From JAVBKE01 sp031554215 (lineage in GTDB: Bacteria > Bacillota > Bacilli > JARBTR01): a DNA stretch of 30,475 bases. The DNA is taken from positions 1 to 30,475 of the forward strand of contig JAVBKF010000124.1 of NCBI GenBank assembly GCA_031554215.1, read 5' to 3'. A program made the position numbers and the translations under genes. Under the pieces are notes generated by a model, which saw only the letters and a list, made by a program, of their open reading frames with translations, did not search any database and was not told the DNA's origin. This document shows positions 7,986 to 15,403 of this stretch, in pieces; the stretch's first letter is position 1; the number at the start of each line of letters is the position of its first letter.

Positions 7986-8005
7986 GTATACAGATACCTG
8001 TATAC
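7986..8005. promoter_or_regulatory. Perfect 8-bp dyad, possible operator upstream of rnr
   Basis: GTATACAG, spacer ATAC, then CTGTATAC form a perfect 20-bp dyad. It lies just after the secG terminator (in transcription direction) and about 164 bases before the rnr start, so it could be an operator for rnr. No regulator is identified. Confidence 0.4.
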
Positions 8006-8006
8006 A

Positions 8007-8033
8007 TCAAAAAAGCCTGACATACGCCAGACT
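8007..8033 (-). terminator. Rho-independent terminator of secG
   Basis: On the minus strand AGTCTGGC, loop GTAT, GTCAGGCT and TTTTTT make an 8-bp stem with two G-U pairs and a T-run, beginning 18 bases after the secG stop. Confidence 0.75.
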
Positions 8034-8050
8034 TTCTAACTCAGAAATAC

Positions 8051-8284
8051 TTATGCACTAAAATAGCCGATGGCAATTGTTATGACAAAGAATAAGACTG
8101 TTAAAACAATCGTTGCTCGATGTAACCAAAGATCTGCACCACGTGCTTTTTGCTTTCCAAAAAGTTGCTCAGCGCCACCTGCGATAGCACCAGAAAGTCC
8201 CGCGCTTTTACCTGATTGTAAAACCACCGAAACGATAAGAAGTAAACAGACTATTACAAGTGAAATAACTAATGCTGTATGCAT
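8051..8284 (-). CDS. secG: Preprotein translocase subunit SecG
   Basis: SecG is the small accessory membrane subunit of the SecYEG channel. The 77-residue protein has two transmembrane segments (about residues 3-22 and 55-75) separated by the conserved LQSGKSAGLSGAIAGGAEQLFG loop region. The ribosome binding site TTAGGAGGATTTATC precedes the ATG. It lies between gap and rnr on the same strand, with its own terminator, in the position it takes after the glycolytic operon in other Firmicutes. Confidence 0.95.
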   Translation of the reverse strand: MHTALVISLVIVCLLLIVSVVLQSGKSAGLSGAIAGGAEQLFGKQKARGADLWLHRATIVLTVLFFVITIAIGYFSA

Positions 8285-8455
8285 GATAAATCCTCCTAAA
8301 ACAATTGAAACTTTTCCGATTTCGTGTAGACAATATTAATATTCTACCATAGATGACTGTGCAATACAAGTCTTGCCGGAAACTGAAGAAAGTCGCTAAA
8401 TTCTATTCCGAAGCAGTGAAGAATTTCCTCAACTATAGAAACATTTTCATTAATA

Positions 8456-8492
8456 TAAAAAGCCTCCCTACTACCCGAAAGTAATAGAGAGG
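8456..8492 (-). terminator. Rho-independent terminator of gap
   Basis: On the minus strand CCTCTCTATTAC, loop TTTCGG, GTAGTAGGGAGG make a 12-bp stem with two G-U pairs, followed by CTTTTTA. It begins 12 bases after the gap stop. Confidence 0.85.
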
Positions 8493-8504
8493 TTACTGCA
8501 AGAT

Positions 8505-9503
8505 TTACTTACTGATGTATTTGATCAAATCAAGAATACGGTGTGAGTATCCTGACTCATTGTCATACCAAGCAACAACTTTAACCATGTTGTCACTAAG
8601 TACTAGTGTTGAAAGCCCATCAACAGTAGACGAGGCAGCGTTTCCGTTATAATCTCTTGAAACAAGTGGAAGCTCATTGTAATCCATGATCCCTTTAAGC
8701 TCATTTTCTGATGCTGTTTTCAGCGCAGCATTTAGCTCTTCTTTTGTCACACTCTTGTCAAGTTCAACAACTAAGTCAACAAGTGAAACGTTTGGTGTTG
8801 GCACACGCATAGCCATTCCAGTGAATTTTCCTTTAAGATCAGGAATTACTAGCTCAACTGCTTTAGCAGCGCCTGTTGTTGTTGGAATGATACTTTGGTT
8901 TGCTGCACGTGCACGACGGTAGTCTGAATGCGGCAAATCAAGAATTTGTTGGTCATTTGTTACTGCGTGTACTGTTGTCATCATTCCGCGTTTGATGCCA
9001 TACTTGTCGTTAAGCACTTTAGCAACTGGTGCTAAACAGTTTGTTGTACAAGATGCATTTGAGATGATGTCATGTTTTGAAGCGTCAAATTTATCTTCAT
9101 TTACACCCATTACGATTGTGATATCTTCACCGTTTGCTGGTGCAGAAATGATAACTTTCTTTGCGCCTGCTTTAAGATGCTTCGCTGCAGCTTCACGCTT
9201 TGTGAAGAAACCAGTTGATTCAACAACGTACTCTACGCCGAGCTTATCCCACTCTAGTAATTCAGGGTCTCTTTGTGCTGTAACAACAATCTGCTTGCCA
9301 TTAACAACTAGATTGTTTCCGTCAACAGTCACATCTCCTGTGAATGTACCATGCACTGAATCATATTTAAGTAAGTGTGCAAGCATATTTGCATCAGTTA
9401 AATCATTCACTGCTACAATTTCAATCTCCGGATGCGCCATTGATGCACGAAATACATTGCGGCCAATACGGCCAAACCCATTAATTCCAACTTTTACTGT
9501 CAT
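8505..9503 (-). CDS. gap: Glyceraldehyde-3-phosphate dehydrogenase, NAD-dependent glycolytic type
   Basis: The enzyme oxidises glyceraldehyde-3-phosphate to 1,3-bisphosphoglycerate in glycolysis. The 332-residue protein has the N-terminal Rossmann motif GINGFGRIGRN, Asp34 in AVNDLTD (NAD preference), catalytic Cys152 in SNASCTTNC, HAVTNDQ with the catalytic His, and the LPHSDYRRARAAN segment typical of NAD-dependent GapA rather than the NADP-preferring GapB. AGGAGGAG precedes the ATG. A strong terminator follows, so it is transcribed without pgk, tpiA or eno. No cggR repressor gene is upstream; a glutaredoxin-like gene takes that place, 123 bases away. Confidence 0.96.
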   Translation of the reverse strand: MTVKVGINGFGRIGRNVFRASMAHPEIEIVAVNDLTDANMLAHLLKYDSVHGTFTGDVTVDGNNLVVNGKQIVVTAQRDPELLEWDKLGVEYVVESTGFFTKREAAAKHLKAGAKKVIISAPANGEDITIVMGVNEDKFDASKHDIISNASCTTNCLAPVAKVLNDKYGIKRGMMTTVHAVTNDQQILDLPHSDYRRARAANQSIIPTTTGAAKAVELVIPDLKGKFTGMAMRVPTPNVSLVDLVVELDKSVTKEELNAALKTASENELKGIMDYNELPLVSRDYNGNAASSTVDGLSTLVLSDNMVKVVAWYDNESGYSHRILDLIKYISK

Positions 9504-9626
9504 TTAAATCTCCTCCTATATAGTTGAACAGTCCTGCACTATGTACATACTGATCACTTTAAAATATACTGAACAACCCAATTGCATTTTATTCAAAACA
9601 GGCGCATCGCTCTGTGCGATCTATGT

Positions 9627-9929
9627 TCATTGGTCCTGCAAATCAATTGATGTTTGATCATCAAACGAGTGCGAGAAGCCGGTGCAGATTCTTTCTAGCG
9701 CCTTAGATAGTTTAGCGTGATCAATTTGACCGTAGTCAATAATATCGCCAAACACCTCAACAACTGGAATCATGAGCATATATTTCTCCAACCACTTGTC
9801 TTTACGATGAATATCATTAATCTGCAGATGAAAATTGTACTGCTGCGCAAGAAGCTTAAGCGTTGGCAGGACTTGATCACATAAATGACATCCTTGTTTT
9901 GTATAAAATTTTACTTCAACCTTATCCAT
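9627..9929 (-). CDS. Glutaredoxin-like thioredoxin-fold protein (DUF836 type)
   Basis: This 100-residue protein has a beta strand followed by a CHLC redox motif at residues 14-17 (YTKQGCHLCDQV), and a conserved cis-Pro region (MLMIPVVEVFG). This is the pattern of the short glutaredoxin-like DUF836 family found beside gap or its regulator in Firmicutes. Its partner is unknown; it may reduce disulfides in the cytosol. The ribosome binding site is weak (GGGTGACACAAA). The last 20 residues are acidic and poorly conserved in character. It lies upstream of gap on the same strand and could be co-transcribed, but the 123-base gap also leaves room for a separate gap promoter. Confidence 0.8.
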   Translation of the reverse strand: MDKVEVKFYTKQGCHLCDQVLPTLKLLAQQYNFHLQINDIHRKDKWLEKYMLMIPVVEVFGDIIDYGQIDHAKLSKALERICTGFSHSFDDQTSIDLQDQ

Positions 9930-9969
9930 TTTGTGTCACCCATATAATTGACAAAATGACCCTAATATC

Positions 9970-10023
9970 AAAGGCCTTGAAACATGAATAATTAGAAAAC
10001 CAATTTACAAAAGGCCTTGAAAC
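9970..10023. repeat. Pair of 14-bp direct repeats 40 bp apart
   Basis: AAAGGCCTTGAAAC occurs at 9970-9983 and again at 10010-10023. Each copy contains the perfect palindrome AAGGCCTT. The 40-bp spacing is close to four helical turns. It lies 41 bases upstream of the glutaredoxin-like gene, where a promoter would be expected, so it may be an operator pair. The rest of the 350-base gap up to the collagen-like gene shows only the hairpin listed at 10142. Confidence 0.5.
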
Positions 10024-10141
10024 TATCGCCCCGTATAAAAAGCGTTTTCCCATTCATTAATTATAGCTAAAAGTGAACAATTTTACAAACGCAATTTTGT
10101 TTATTTTTTCATAATGGTCATAAAAAGATTGGCAGCATCAC

Positions 10142-10195
10142 AAATAACCGCATCATATTGCAACAATAAAATTTTGCAAACAAATGCGATTATTT
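10142..10195. repeat. Two-tier inverted repeat downstream of the collagen-like gene
   Basis: AAATAACCGCAT (10142-10153) pairs with ATGCGATTATTT (10184-10195) except for one mismatch. Inside it, TTGCAA at 10158-10163 pairs with TTGCAA at 10174-10179. It lies about 85 bases past the collagen-like stop; no immediate T-run follows on either strand, so it is not a standard terminator. Confidence 0.45.
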
Positions 10196-10279
10196 AGCCC
10201 GAAACATGTAGTTGCCTCTTTTACAGCGTAACAATACAGCAATTTCAATGTGTTGATTGCTCGATTGCATCACTGTAAA

Positions 10280-11479
10280 TCAGGCAATTTTTTTGATTAG
10301 TAATGAAATCGTTACGGTATCAATTAAGGACCCATCATCAATCACTGCATCATTTTGTGTGTTGACATTTCTCAGTGTCAGTGTTGCAGGCAGTTGAAAA
10401 GCCTCGACGCGAAACAGTGTTTGTGCATGTAATGTACTTGTTGAAGAGATAGCTGTATGCCTAGTCCCTGCTATTTCTTGATCACCAATAAATAGTGCAA
10501 GCGTGACGTTCGCTATACGTGGTTGCGCGAAAAAAGCAACCTCATAGACACCACTATCAGTTAGCCTGACGGAACCTGGTGTCACGAAGGAAATGCCACT
10601 GAGAAACGCATTGATAATTGGCTCTTGATTGAAAACCACAGTTTTCCCAGGATTCACGCGTTGTTCCCCGATATGACTTAAGAAAATAAAATTCTCAATT
10701 CCCTCAACAACAACTTGTGGGCGCTGAATCACAACTGGCTGCGGTGGGGGTACAGCCGCGACCACCTGCGGCACTATTTGCTCAGGTAGAGCGCGCGGAG
10801 TCAAAGCAGCGCCAATAACCGGTTGCCCTGATATACTAGATGGACCTGGCGGACCTGGTGGTCCTGGTGGTCCCTGCGGACCGACTGGTCCTTGTGCGCC
10901 CTGTGCCCCTTGCGGACCTTGTGGGCCTTGAACTCCTTGCGGACCTTGTGGTCCCGCTTCACCTTGCGGGCCTTGTAATCCCTGCATTCCTTGTTCACCT
11001 TTTGGACCGGTTGGGCCTTCTTTGCCTGATTCCCCTTGCGGTCCTATTTCACCAACTTCGCCGCGATCACCCTTTGGTCCCTGGACAATTTCTGGTGTAG
11101 CACTGCGTAATTCACTCTCTTTTATATACCGGATAAGATCATAATAAATCGCCATATAGTCGTCAGCACTAAACTCCCCGTCTACGCTATCTTCGCAGCT
11201 TAAACGGATGGCATCTAACCGGCGTAATAACCACTTTGCTCGCCTAGAAAAATCGCCAGCGCGTTTATGATCAGCATCTTCTGTAAATGCACTCATGATC
11301 CCTTTAGCCACCCCTTTTCTGGCTATCTTATGAGTGAAAGCAGGAAAGTGACACAGCTCAGAAAACTGAATTAGCACCTCCCTAAAAAGACCATCAGCCC
11401 ATTCCACTTCGCTGACTAAAAATGAATCGAATAAGGACAGCTCTATCTGAAAACGCTTATTAATAGCGCCTAAAAGCAA
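10280..11479 (-). CDS. Collagen-like Gly-X-Y repeat protein with BclA-like C-terminal domain
   Basis: The 399-residue protein has an N-terminal helical domain of about 130 residues without a signal peptide, an uninterrupted collagen-like run of 27 Gly-X-Y triplets (about residues 134-214, rich in GPQ and ending in GPPGPPGPPGPS), a Pro/Val linker, and a C-terminal beta-rich domain (about 260-399) resembling the TNF/C1q-like trimerising domain of BclA. It should form a trimeric filament at the cell or spore surface. The start is uncertain: the listed TTG directly follows an in-frame TGA and has no ribosome binding site, so an internal start or a frameshifted 5' end is possible. It is divergent from spxH. 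Confidence 0.75.
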   Translation of the reverse strand: MLLGAINKRFQIELSLFDSFLVSEVEWADGLFREVLIQFSELCHFPAFTHKIARKGVAKGIMSAFTEDADHKRAGDFSRRAKWLLRRLDAIRLSCEDSVDGEFSADDYMAIYYDLIRYIKESELRSATPEIVQGPKGDRGEVGEIGPQGESGKEGPTGPKGEQGMQGLQGPQGEAGPQGPQGVQGPQGPQGAQGAQGPVGPQGPPGPPGPPGPSSISGQPVIGAALTPRALPEQIVPQVVAAVPPPQPVVIQRPQVVVEGIENFIFLSHIGEQRVNPGKTVVFNQEPIINAFLSGISFVTPGSVRLTDSGVYEVAFFAQPRIANVTLALFIGDQEIAGTRHTAISSTSTLHAQTLFRVEAFQLPATLTLRNVNTQNDAVIDDGSLIDTVTISLLIKKIA

Positions 11480-11703
11480 TCAAAACATAGCAATCAAAAC
11501 GCAAATCGAATAGATTTTTAACAAAGGGGCATATTTTTTGTATCTAAATGATATTCTTGATAGAATAAAGAAACGGCCATTTTCGACAAAAAATGATTTG
11601 ATGCGACATAGACAATTGTGGCGTGGTTGAAAAGGTTGAAAACAGGGTACTCTATAGTATAATTCCACATTATCAAGGTGCTTACTTGAGAGGAGAAAAT
11701 ACG

Positions 11704-12558
11704 ATGCCAAGGCGCAAAACAAAACCGATTGAGCTGTTTTACTTCATTGATCCGATTAGCCCTAAATGTTGGGGACTCGAACCCATTATCAAAAAGCTTT
11801 GGCTTGAGTATGGACAATACTTCTCAATACGGAGAATTCTATCAGGCTCCATCTCAACGCTAAATATCCCTTCACAGCGGCAACATCAGGAACTTGCTAC
11901 CGCTTGGGACAAAACAGCGATCGAACTAGGTATGTCTTGTGATGGCACACTTTGGCTTGAGAATCCGATTTGTTCGCCATTTAGGGCTTCAATTGCCATC
12001 AAAGCTGCAGAATTCCAAGGTATGCGCTTAGCTACAGTCTTTCTTCGCAAACTACAAGAAGCCGTATTTATTGATAGAATTGACATTTCACTGCAAGAGA
12101 ATTTAATCGCGATTGCCAAGGCTTCAGGCCTAGATGAAAATGAGTTTACCCTTGATTTAAACTCAGATATTGCCGCTAAATCGTTTCAAAGTGATCTTCA
12201 GGTGTCAACTGATATGTATGTCGACGAGACACCATCGCTCGTTTTTTTTCATCATGATATTAATGATTGTGGGCTTAAAATTGCCGGTACTTACTCCTAT
12301 GCTGTTTATGAACAACTGCTAGCTGAACGGATGAGCAAACAACCAAAGAAAGCAAAGCTCCCAGAACTTACAACATTTCTTACTATGTATGACCTCGTAG
12401 CTTCACAGGAAATCGCAATCGTTTATAATTGGCATCCAGAGCTAGTCAATCAGAAAATGAATGAACTACGAGTAGCCGGCGTCGTTGACAAAATCCCGGC
12501 TAAATACGGTGACTTTTGGCGACTAATAGACAGGCAAGTCATTGGTGATGCGGTTTGA
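11704..12558 (+). CDS. spxH: ClpXP adaptor SpxH (YjbH family)
   Basis: SpxH/YjbH binds the transcription factor Spx and hands it to ClpXP for degradation, so it sets the disulfide-stress response. The 284-residue protein has a DsbA-like thioredoxin fold: FYFIDPxxPxCWGLEPIIKKLWLEYG at the N-terminus, then the IRRILSGSISTLN segment and a helical middle. The start at 11704 follows GAGAGGAGAAAATACG; an in-frame ATG at 11623 lacks such a site. The family's Cys-x-x-Cys is here Ser19-Pro-Lys-Cys22, so the first cysteine is missing. The adaptor function may not need the pair; redox or zinc sensing would be affected. It is transcribed away from the collagen-like gene. Confidence 0.88.
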   Translation: MPRRKTKPIELFYFIDPISPKCWGLEPIIKKLWLEYGQYFSIRRILSGSISTLNIPSQRQHQELATAWDKTAIELGMSCDGTLWLENPICSPFRASIAIKAAEFQGMRLATVFLRKLQEAVFIDRIDISLQENLIAIAKASGLDENEFTLDLNSDIAAKSFQSDLQVSTDMYVDETPSLVFFHHDINDCGLKIAGTYSYAVYEQLLAERMSKQPKKAKLPELTTFLTMYDLVASQEIAIVYNWHPELVNQKMNELRVAGVVDKIPAKYGDFWRLIDRQVIGDAV

Positions 12559-12698
12559 CAGCGTTAGGTGCACTATGCATTTTAGTTAAATATGCGATCA
12601 ATCCTAACTGACGACAAATAGCTCGTCTATCAGTCATTTGGTTCAAAATTTCCAATCACTCACGAAAACAATCAAAAATCCGAAGTCTATTCTAGAGC

Positions 12699-12741
12699 TT
12701 GCCTCCTTATAAATGTAGAAAGCATTTATTTAAGGAGGCAA
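12699..12741 (+). promoter_or_regulatory. Long hairpin enclosing a ribosome binding site (attenuator or terminator)
   Basis: TTGCCTCCTTATAAATG (12699-12715) pairs with CATTTAT, a two-base bulge, and AAGGAGGCAA (12723-12741), giving 17 base pairs with a 7-base loop. The right arm contains the AAGGAGG ribosome binding site of the next small gene, and TTATTTT follows. It may control translation by hiding that site, or end spxH transcription, or both. Confidence 0.65.
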
Positions 12742-12746
12742 TTATT

Positions 12747-12920
12747 TTGCGGCAACCACCATTTCTACTCTACCCAATTGTTTTCTTATTTACATTTATA
12801 CTGCAAGTTTTCGGCTTACTTCATGTCATCCCATTGTGGATTTCCTCGGTGATCCTGTTCGGTGCTGCCTTCTTTTCTATCTTACAACTCAGTAAAGGCC
12901 GTCGGTACCGACGTTTTTAA
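12747..12920 (+). CDS. Small hydrophobic membrane protein, function unknown
   Basis: With the TTG start at 12747, placed six bases after AAGGAGGC, the product has 57 residues. Two hydrophobic segments (about residues 6-26 and 30-47) are joined by a short turn with Pro, and the C-terminus is strongly basic (SKGRRYRRF), which suggests a cytoplasmic end. I do not recognise a family. The longer reading frame from 12699 starts inside the hairpin and has no ribosome binding site. It is followed by a strong terminator shared with hflX. Confidence 0.6.
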   Translation: MRQPPFLLYPIVFLFTFILQVFGLLHVIPLWISSVILFGAAFFSILQLSKGRRYRRF

Positions 12921-12937
12921 CAATCACGACGCTCATC

Positions 12938-12995
12938 AAAATAAAGTTGGGTCCTCCTCTCTTCATTTAAGCAAAAAGGAGGGCCCAACTTTATT
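12938..12995. terminator. Bidirectional terminator between the small membrane protein gene and hflX
   Basis: AATAAAGTTGGG followed by TCCTCCT pairs with AGGAGG followed by GCCCAACTTTATT, nearly perfectly, and has A-rich and T-rich ends on both sides. It separates converging genes. Confidence 0.85.
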
Positions 12996-13002
12996 GTCCC
13001 AT

Positions 13003-14247
13003 TTACGAACGGTTGATTAATGAAGCAAGCGGATGATCTAGTAACATAAAGCCACAAACCCGGTAGGCATTCTCCTGCTCATCAAAGGCAACAGATTCAA
13101 CAATCGTTTCCGACTTCAACCGTGACAGCAGTTTCCCCTCGTGAGCACCGATTGCAACATCGTATTTGGTCATTTGCTCAATGACTAACTGTTCAATCGC
13201 TAGCAATAATGCCGAGATATCGTCAGGGTTCAGTCCAGAAATATGAATAAGGCGGGCATTAGGTAGAAACGAGAGCCCGGCTAAATCTTTTTTATTATAA
13301 ACCATGAGTTGCGGCAATTGACCAGCATTCAGACCCACCAGCACATCCTCAACTGTTTTTTCATGCGCAAAATAGTGAGGATGCGAAGAGTCAACCACGT
13401 GAAGAATCGCGTCAGCTTCTGCCACTTCTTCAAGTGTTGACCGGAATGCCGCTATAAGTGAAGTCGTTAAATCCTGAAAAAAACCGACTGTATCGCTAAT
13501 AAGAATCTTAAACCCAGAGGGAAGCACGCATTCCCTCGTTGTTGGATCGAGGGTCGCAAATAACTGGTCTTCCTCAAACACATCAGCCTGTGTAATTTGA
13601 TTAAACAGCGTTGATTTCCCTGCATTGGTATAGCCAGCAAGCGCTACCGTAAACCGGCTATTGCGCTTCCGACGACTCCGGTAGCGTTCGCGGTGTTTCA
13701 CAACAACGGACAACTGATTCTCAATCTCAGAAATCTTCTTACGAATGTTCCGGCGATCACTCTCTAGCTGCGTTTCTCCCGGTCCTCTTGTCCCAATCCC
13801 ACCACCTTGACGTGACAGCTCCTTCCCCTGACCAACTAACCGCGGCATCGCATATTTAAGCTGGGCAAGTTCAACCTGTAACTTTCCTTCATGCGAACGC
13901 GCCCGTTGCGCAAAAATATCCAAAATCAGCTGCGTGCGATCAATCAAACGTGCATCAACCAACTTAGAAAGATTTCGTAATTGACTAGGAGACAACTCAT
14001 CATTAAAAATAATGACATCAGCTGCCACTTCCCGCTCGAGGTTCACCAACTCCTCCACTTTCCCCTTACCAATATAAGTCGCCTGATGCGGTCGATCACG
14101 CTTCTGTGATAGCACAGCCACCATCCTGCCACCAGCCGTTTCCGTCAAAGACTCAAGCTCCTGCAGCGAAGATAGGAACTGCTCATCATCATCCTGACTC
14201 AACTGGCAACCAACAAGCACCGCACGTTCATAAGACAAGTGTTTCAT
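13003..14247 (-). CDS. hflX: Ribosome-associated GTPase HflX
   Basis: HflX is a GTPase that binds the 50S subunit and splits stalled or hibernating ribosomes under stress. The 414-residue protein has the N-terminal HflX domain (about 1-190) with the GKGKVEEL and GGGIGTRGPGETQLE motifs, then the G domain: G1 GYTNAGKS at 205-212, G3 DTVGF at 252-256 and G4 NKKD near 317. All nucleotide-binding motifs are intact. The ATG follows AAAGGGTGTC. The C-terminal part (VESVAFDEQENAYRV) is the small domain usual in the family. It stands alone, with a shared terminator at its 3' end. With hpf and tmRNA it adds to the ribosome-rescue genes in this window. Confidence 0.95.
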   Translation of the reverse strand: MKHLSYERAVLVGCQLSQDDDEQFLSSLQELESLTETAGGRMVAVLSQKRDRPHQATYIGKGKVEELVNLEREVAADVIIFNDELSPSQLRNLSKLVDARLIDRTQLILDIFAQRARSHEGKLQVELAQLKYAMPRLVGQGKELSRQGGGIGTRGPGETQLESDRRNIRKKISEIENQLSVVVKHRERYRSRRKRNSRFTVALAGYTNAGKSTLFNQITQADVFEEDQLFATLDPTTRECVLPSGFKILISDTVGFFQDLTTSLIAAFRSTLEEVAEADAILHVVDSSHPHYFAHEKTVEDVLVGLNAGQLPQLMVYNKKDLAGLSFLPNARLIHISGLNPDDISALLLAIEQLVIEQMTKYDVAIGAHEGKLLSRLKSETIVESVAFDEQENAYRVCGFMLLDHPLASLINRS

Positions 14248-14725
14248 ATAGACACCCTTTCAAAATAACCAATAGCTTTATTCTACCAAAAACGAAGACA
14301 GTTCACACAGAGAAAAATTTTATCTATGGTCTCACCTCAATACAATAAGCAAGTGCTAAATCAGCTGTACAGCTTTCAATCAAGCTTGCATGTGTCAACG
14401 AAGCAGCGAGCTGTAAACCCGCTCAAGGTCGCGATCAAACAACTGACACAAATTGTAGCATTCACCTTGGGCGTGACGAATATGACAGGGTTACTCGTAT
14501 TCATTGAAGAAAAACCCGTCAATTCCGTAGTTCTTCACCCAAGGGTTTCCTTGCCATGACACAAACCAGTTTGATACACTTGAGCTGAGCAGAGCAGAGA
14601 ATAATCTATACACAAAGCACCAAGATGCGACTATTTCACATTTGAAACAACTCAGATCGTTTAATCTCCGTTTACATTCATATTTTAGTATAAAAAATAA
14701 TTGAAAACAGACTGGAGCACTCATA

Positions 14726-15403
14726 ATGGCCACTATCTTAGTAATTGATGACGATCCTTATATTCGCGAACTGACTGGGACACTACTAACCAATGAAGGT
14801 TTCACAGTCTTTGAGGCTACGAATGGGTGCGATGCATTAGACAAACTAGGCAATAGTAAATTCGACCTCTGCGTACTTGACTTAATGATGCCAGAAATGG
14901 ATGGCTTTGAATTCTGCCGACACGCCCGAAAATACTACGAAGACTTGCCGATTCTGATGCTAACCGCCAAGGGCGAGCTAAGCCAGAAAGTGAAAGGTTT
15001 TGAACTAGGTGCAGATGATTACTTAACCAAACCATTTGAAGGCATGGAACTCATAGTCCGCATTAAAGCGCTACTCAAGCGATACCGAATCGCCTCTGCA
15101 CAAACGGTTCAAATCGGCGTACTAACGCTCGACAAACAAAGCTATACAGTGCAAACCGGCAACACAAGATTTGATATTCCAATGAAAGAATTTGAACTAC
15201 TATTCTTACTGGGTAGTTACGCTGAAAAGACACTTTCTCGAAACCAATTAATTGAGGAGGTCTGGGGCTATGATTTTGAAGGAAACGAGCGCACACTTGA
15301 TGTGCATATCGGAAGACTCCGCGACCGTTTTCCCATCGAAAAAAATCATTTTAAAATTACAGCTATTCGGGGTCTTGGTTATCGTCTGGAGGTATTAGCA
15401 TGA
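14726..15403 (+). CDS. OmpR-family response regulator (HssR-like)
   Basis: The 225-residue protein has a receiver domain (about 1-115) with acidic Asp8-10, phosphoacceptor Asp52 in CVLDLMMPEMDG, Thr80 and Lys102, followed by an OmpR/PhoB winged-helix DNA-binding domain (about 125-223, ending in RTLDVHIGRLRDRF and the TAIRGLGYRLE strand). By memory it resembles HssR of Staphylococcus, a heme-stress regulator, especially in the WGYDFEGNERT region. No hrtAB heme exporter is nearby, so that role is not shown. A histidine kinase gene overlaps its stop by 4 bases, so they form one two-component system. The 478-base gap upstream holds no convincing gene; its promoter is probably there. Confidence 0.9.
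   Translation: MATILVIDDDPYIRELTGTLLTNEGFTVFEATNGCDALDKLGNSKFDLCVLDLMMPEMDGFEFCRHARKYYEDLPILMLTAKGELSQKVKGFELGADDYLTKPFEGMELIVRIKALLKRYRIASAQTVQIGVLTLDKQSYTVQTGNTRFDIPMKEFELLFLLGSYAEKTLSRNQLIEEVWGYDFEGNERTLDVHIGRLRDRFPIEKNHFKITAIRGLGYRLEVLA

Noticed and set aside
10801..11100. Repetitive frames on both strands within the collagen-like repeat
   Set aside because: They are shadows produced by the periodic Gly-X-Y codons of the real gene.
11480..11722. 80-codon minus-strand frame upstream of, and in frame with, the collagen-like gene
   Set aside because: It lies over the spxH promoter and 5' end and lacks a start site or motif; probably chance, although it was considered as a read-through 5' extension across the TGA.
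14326..14559. 77-codon plus-strand frame between hflX and the response regulator
   Set aside because: No ribosome binding site, no recognisable motif, and it lies in a promoter-containing gap; could be chance.
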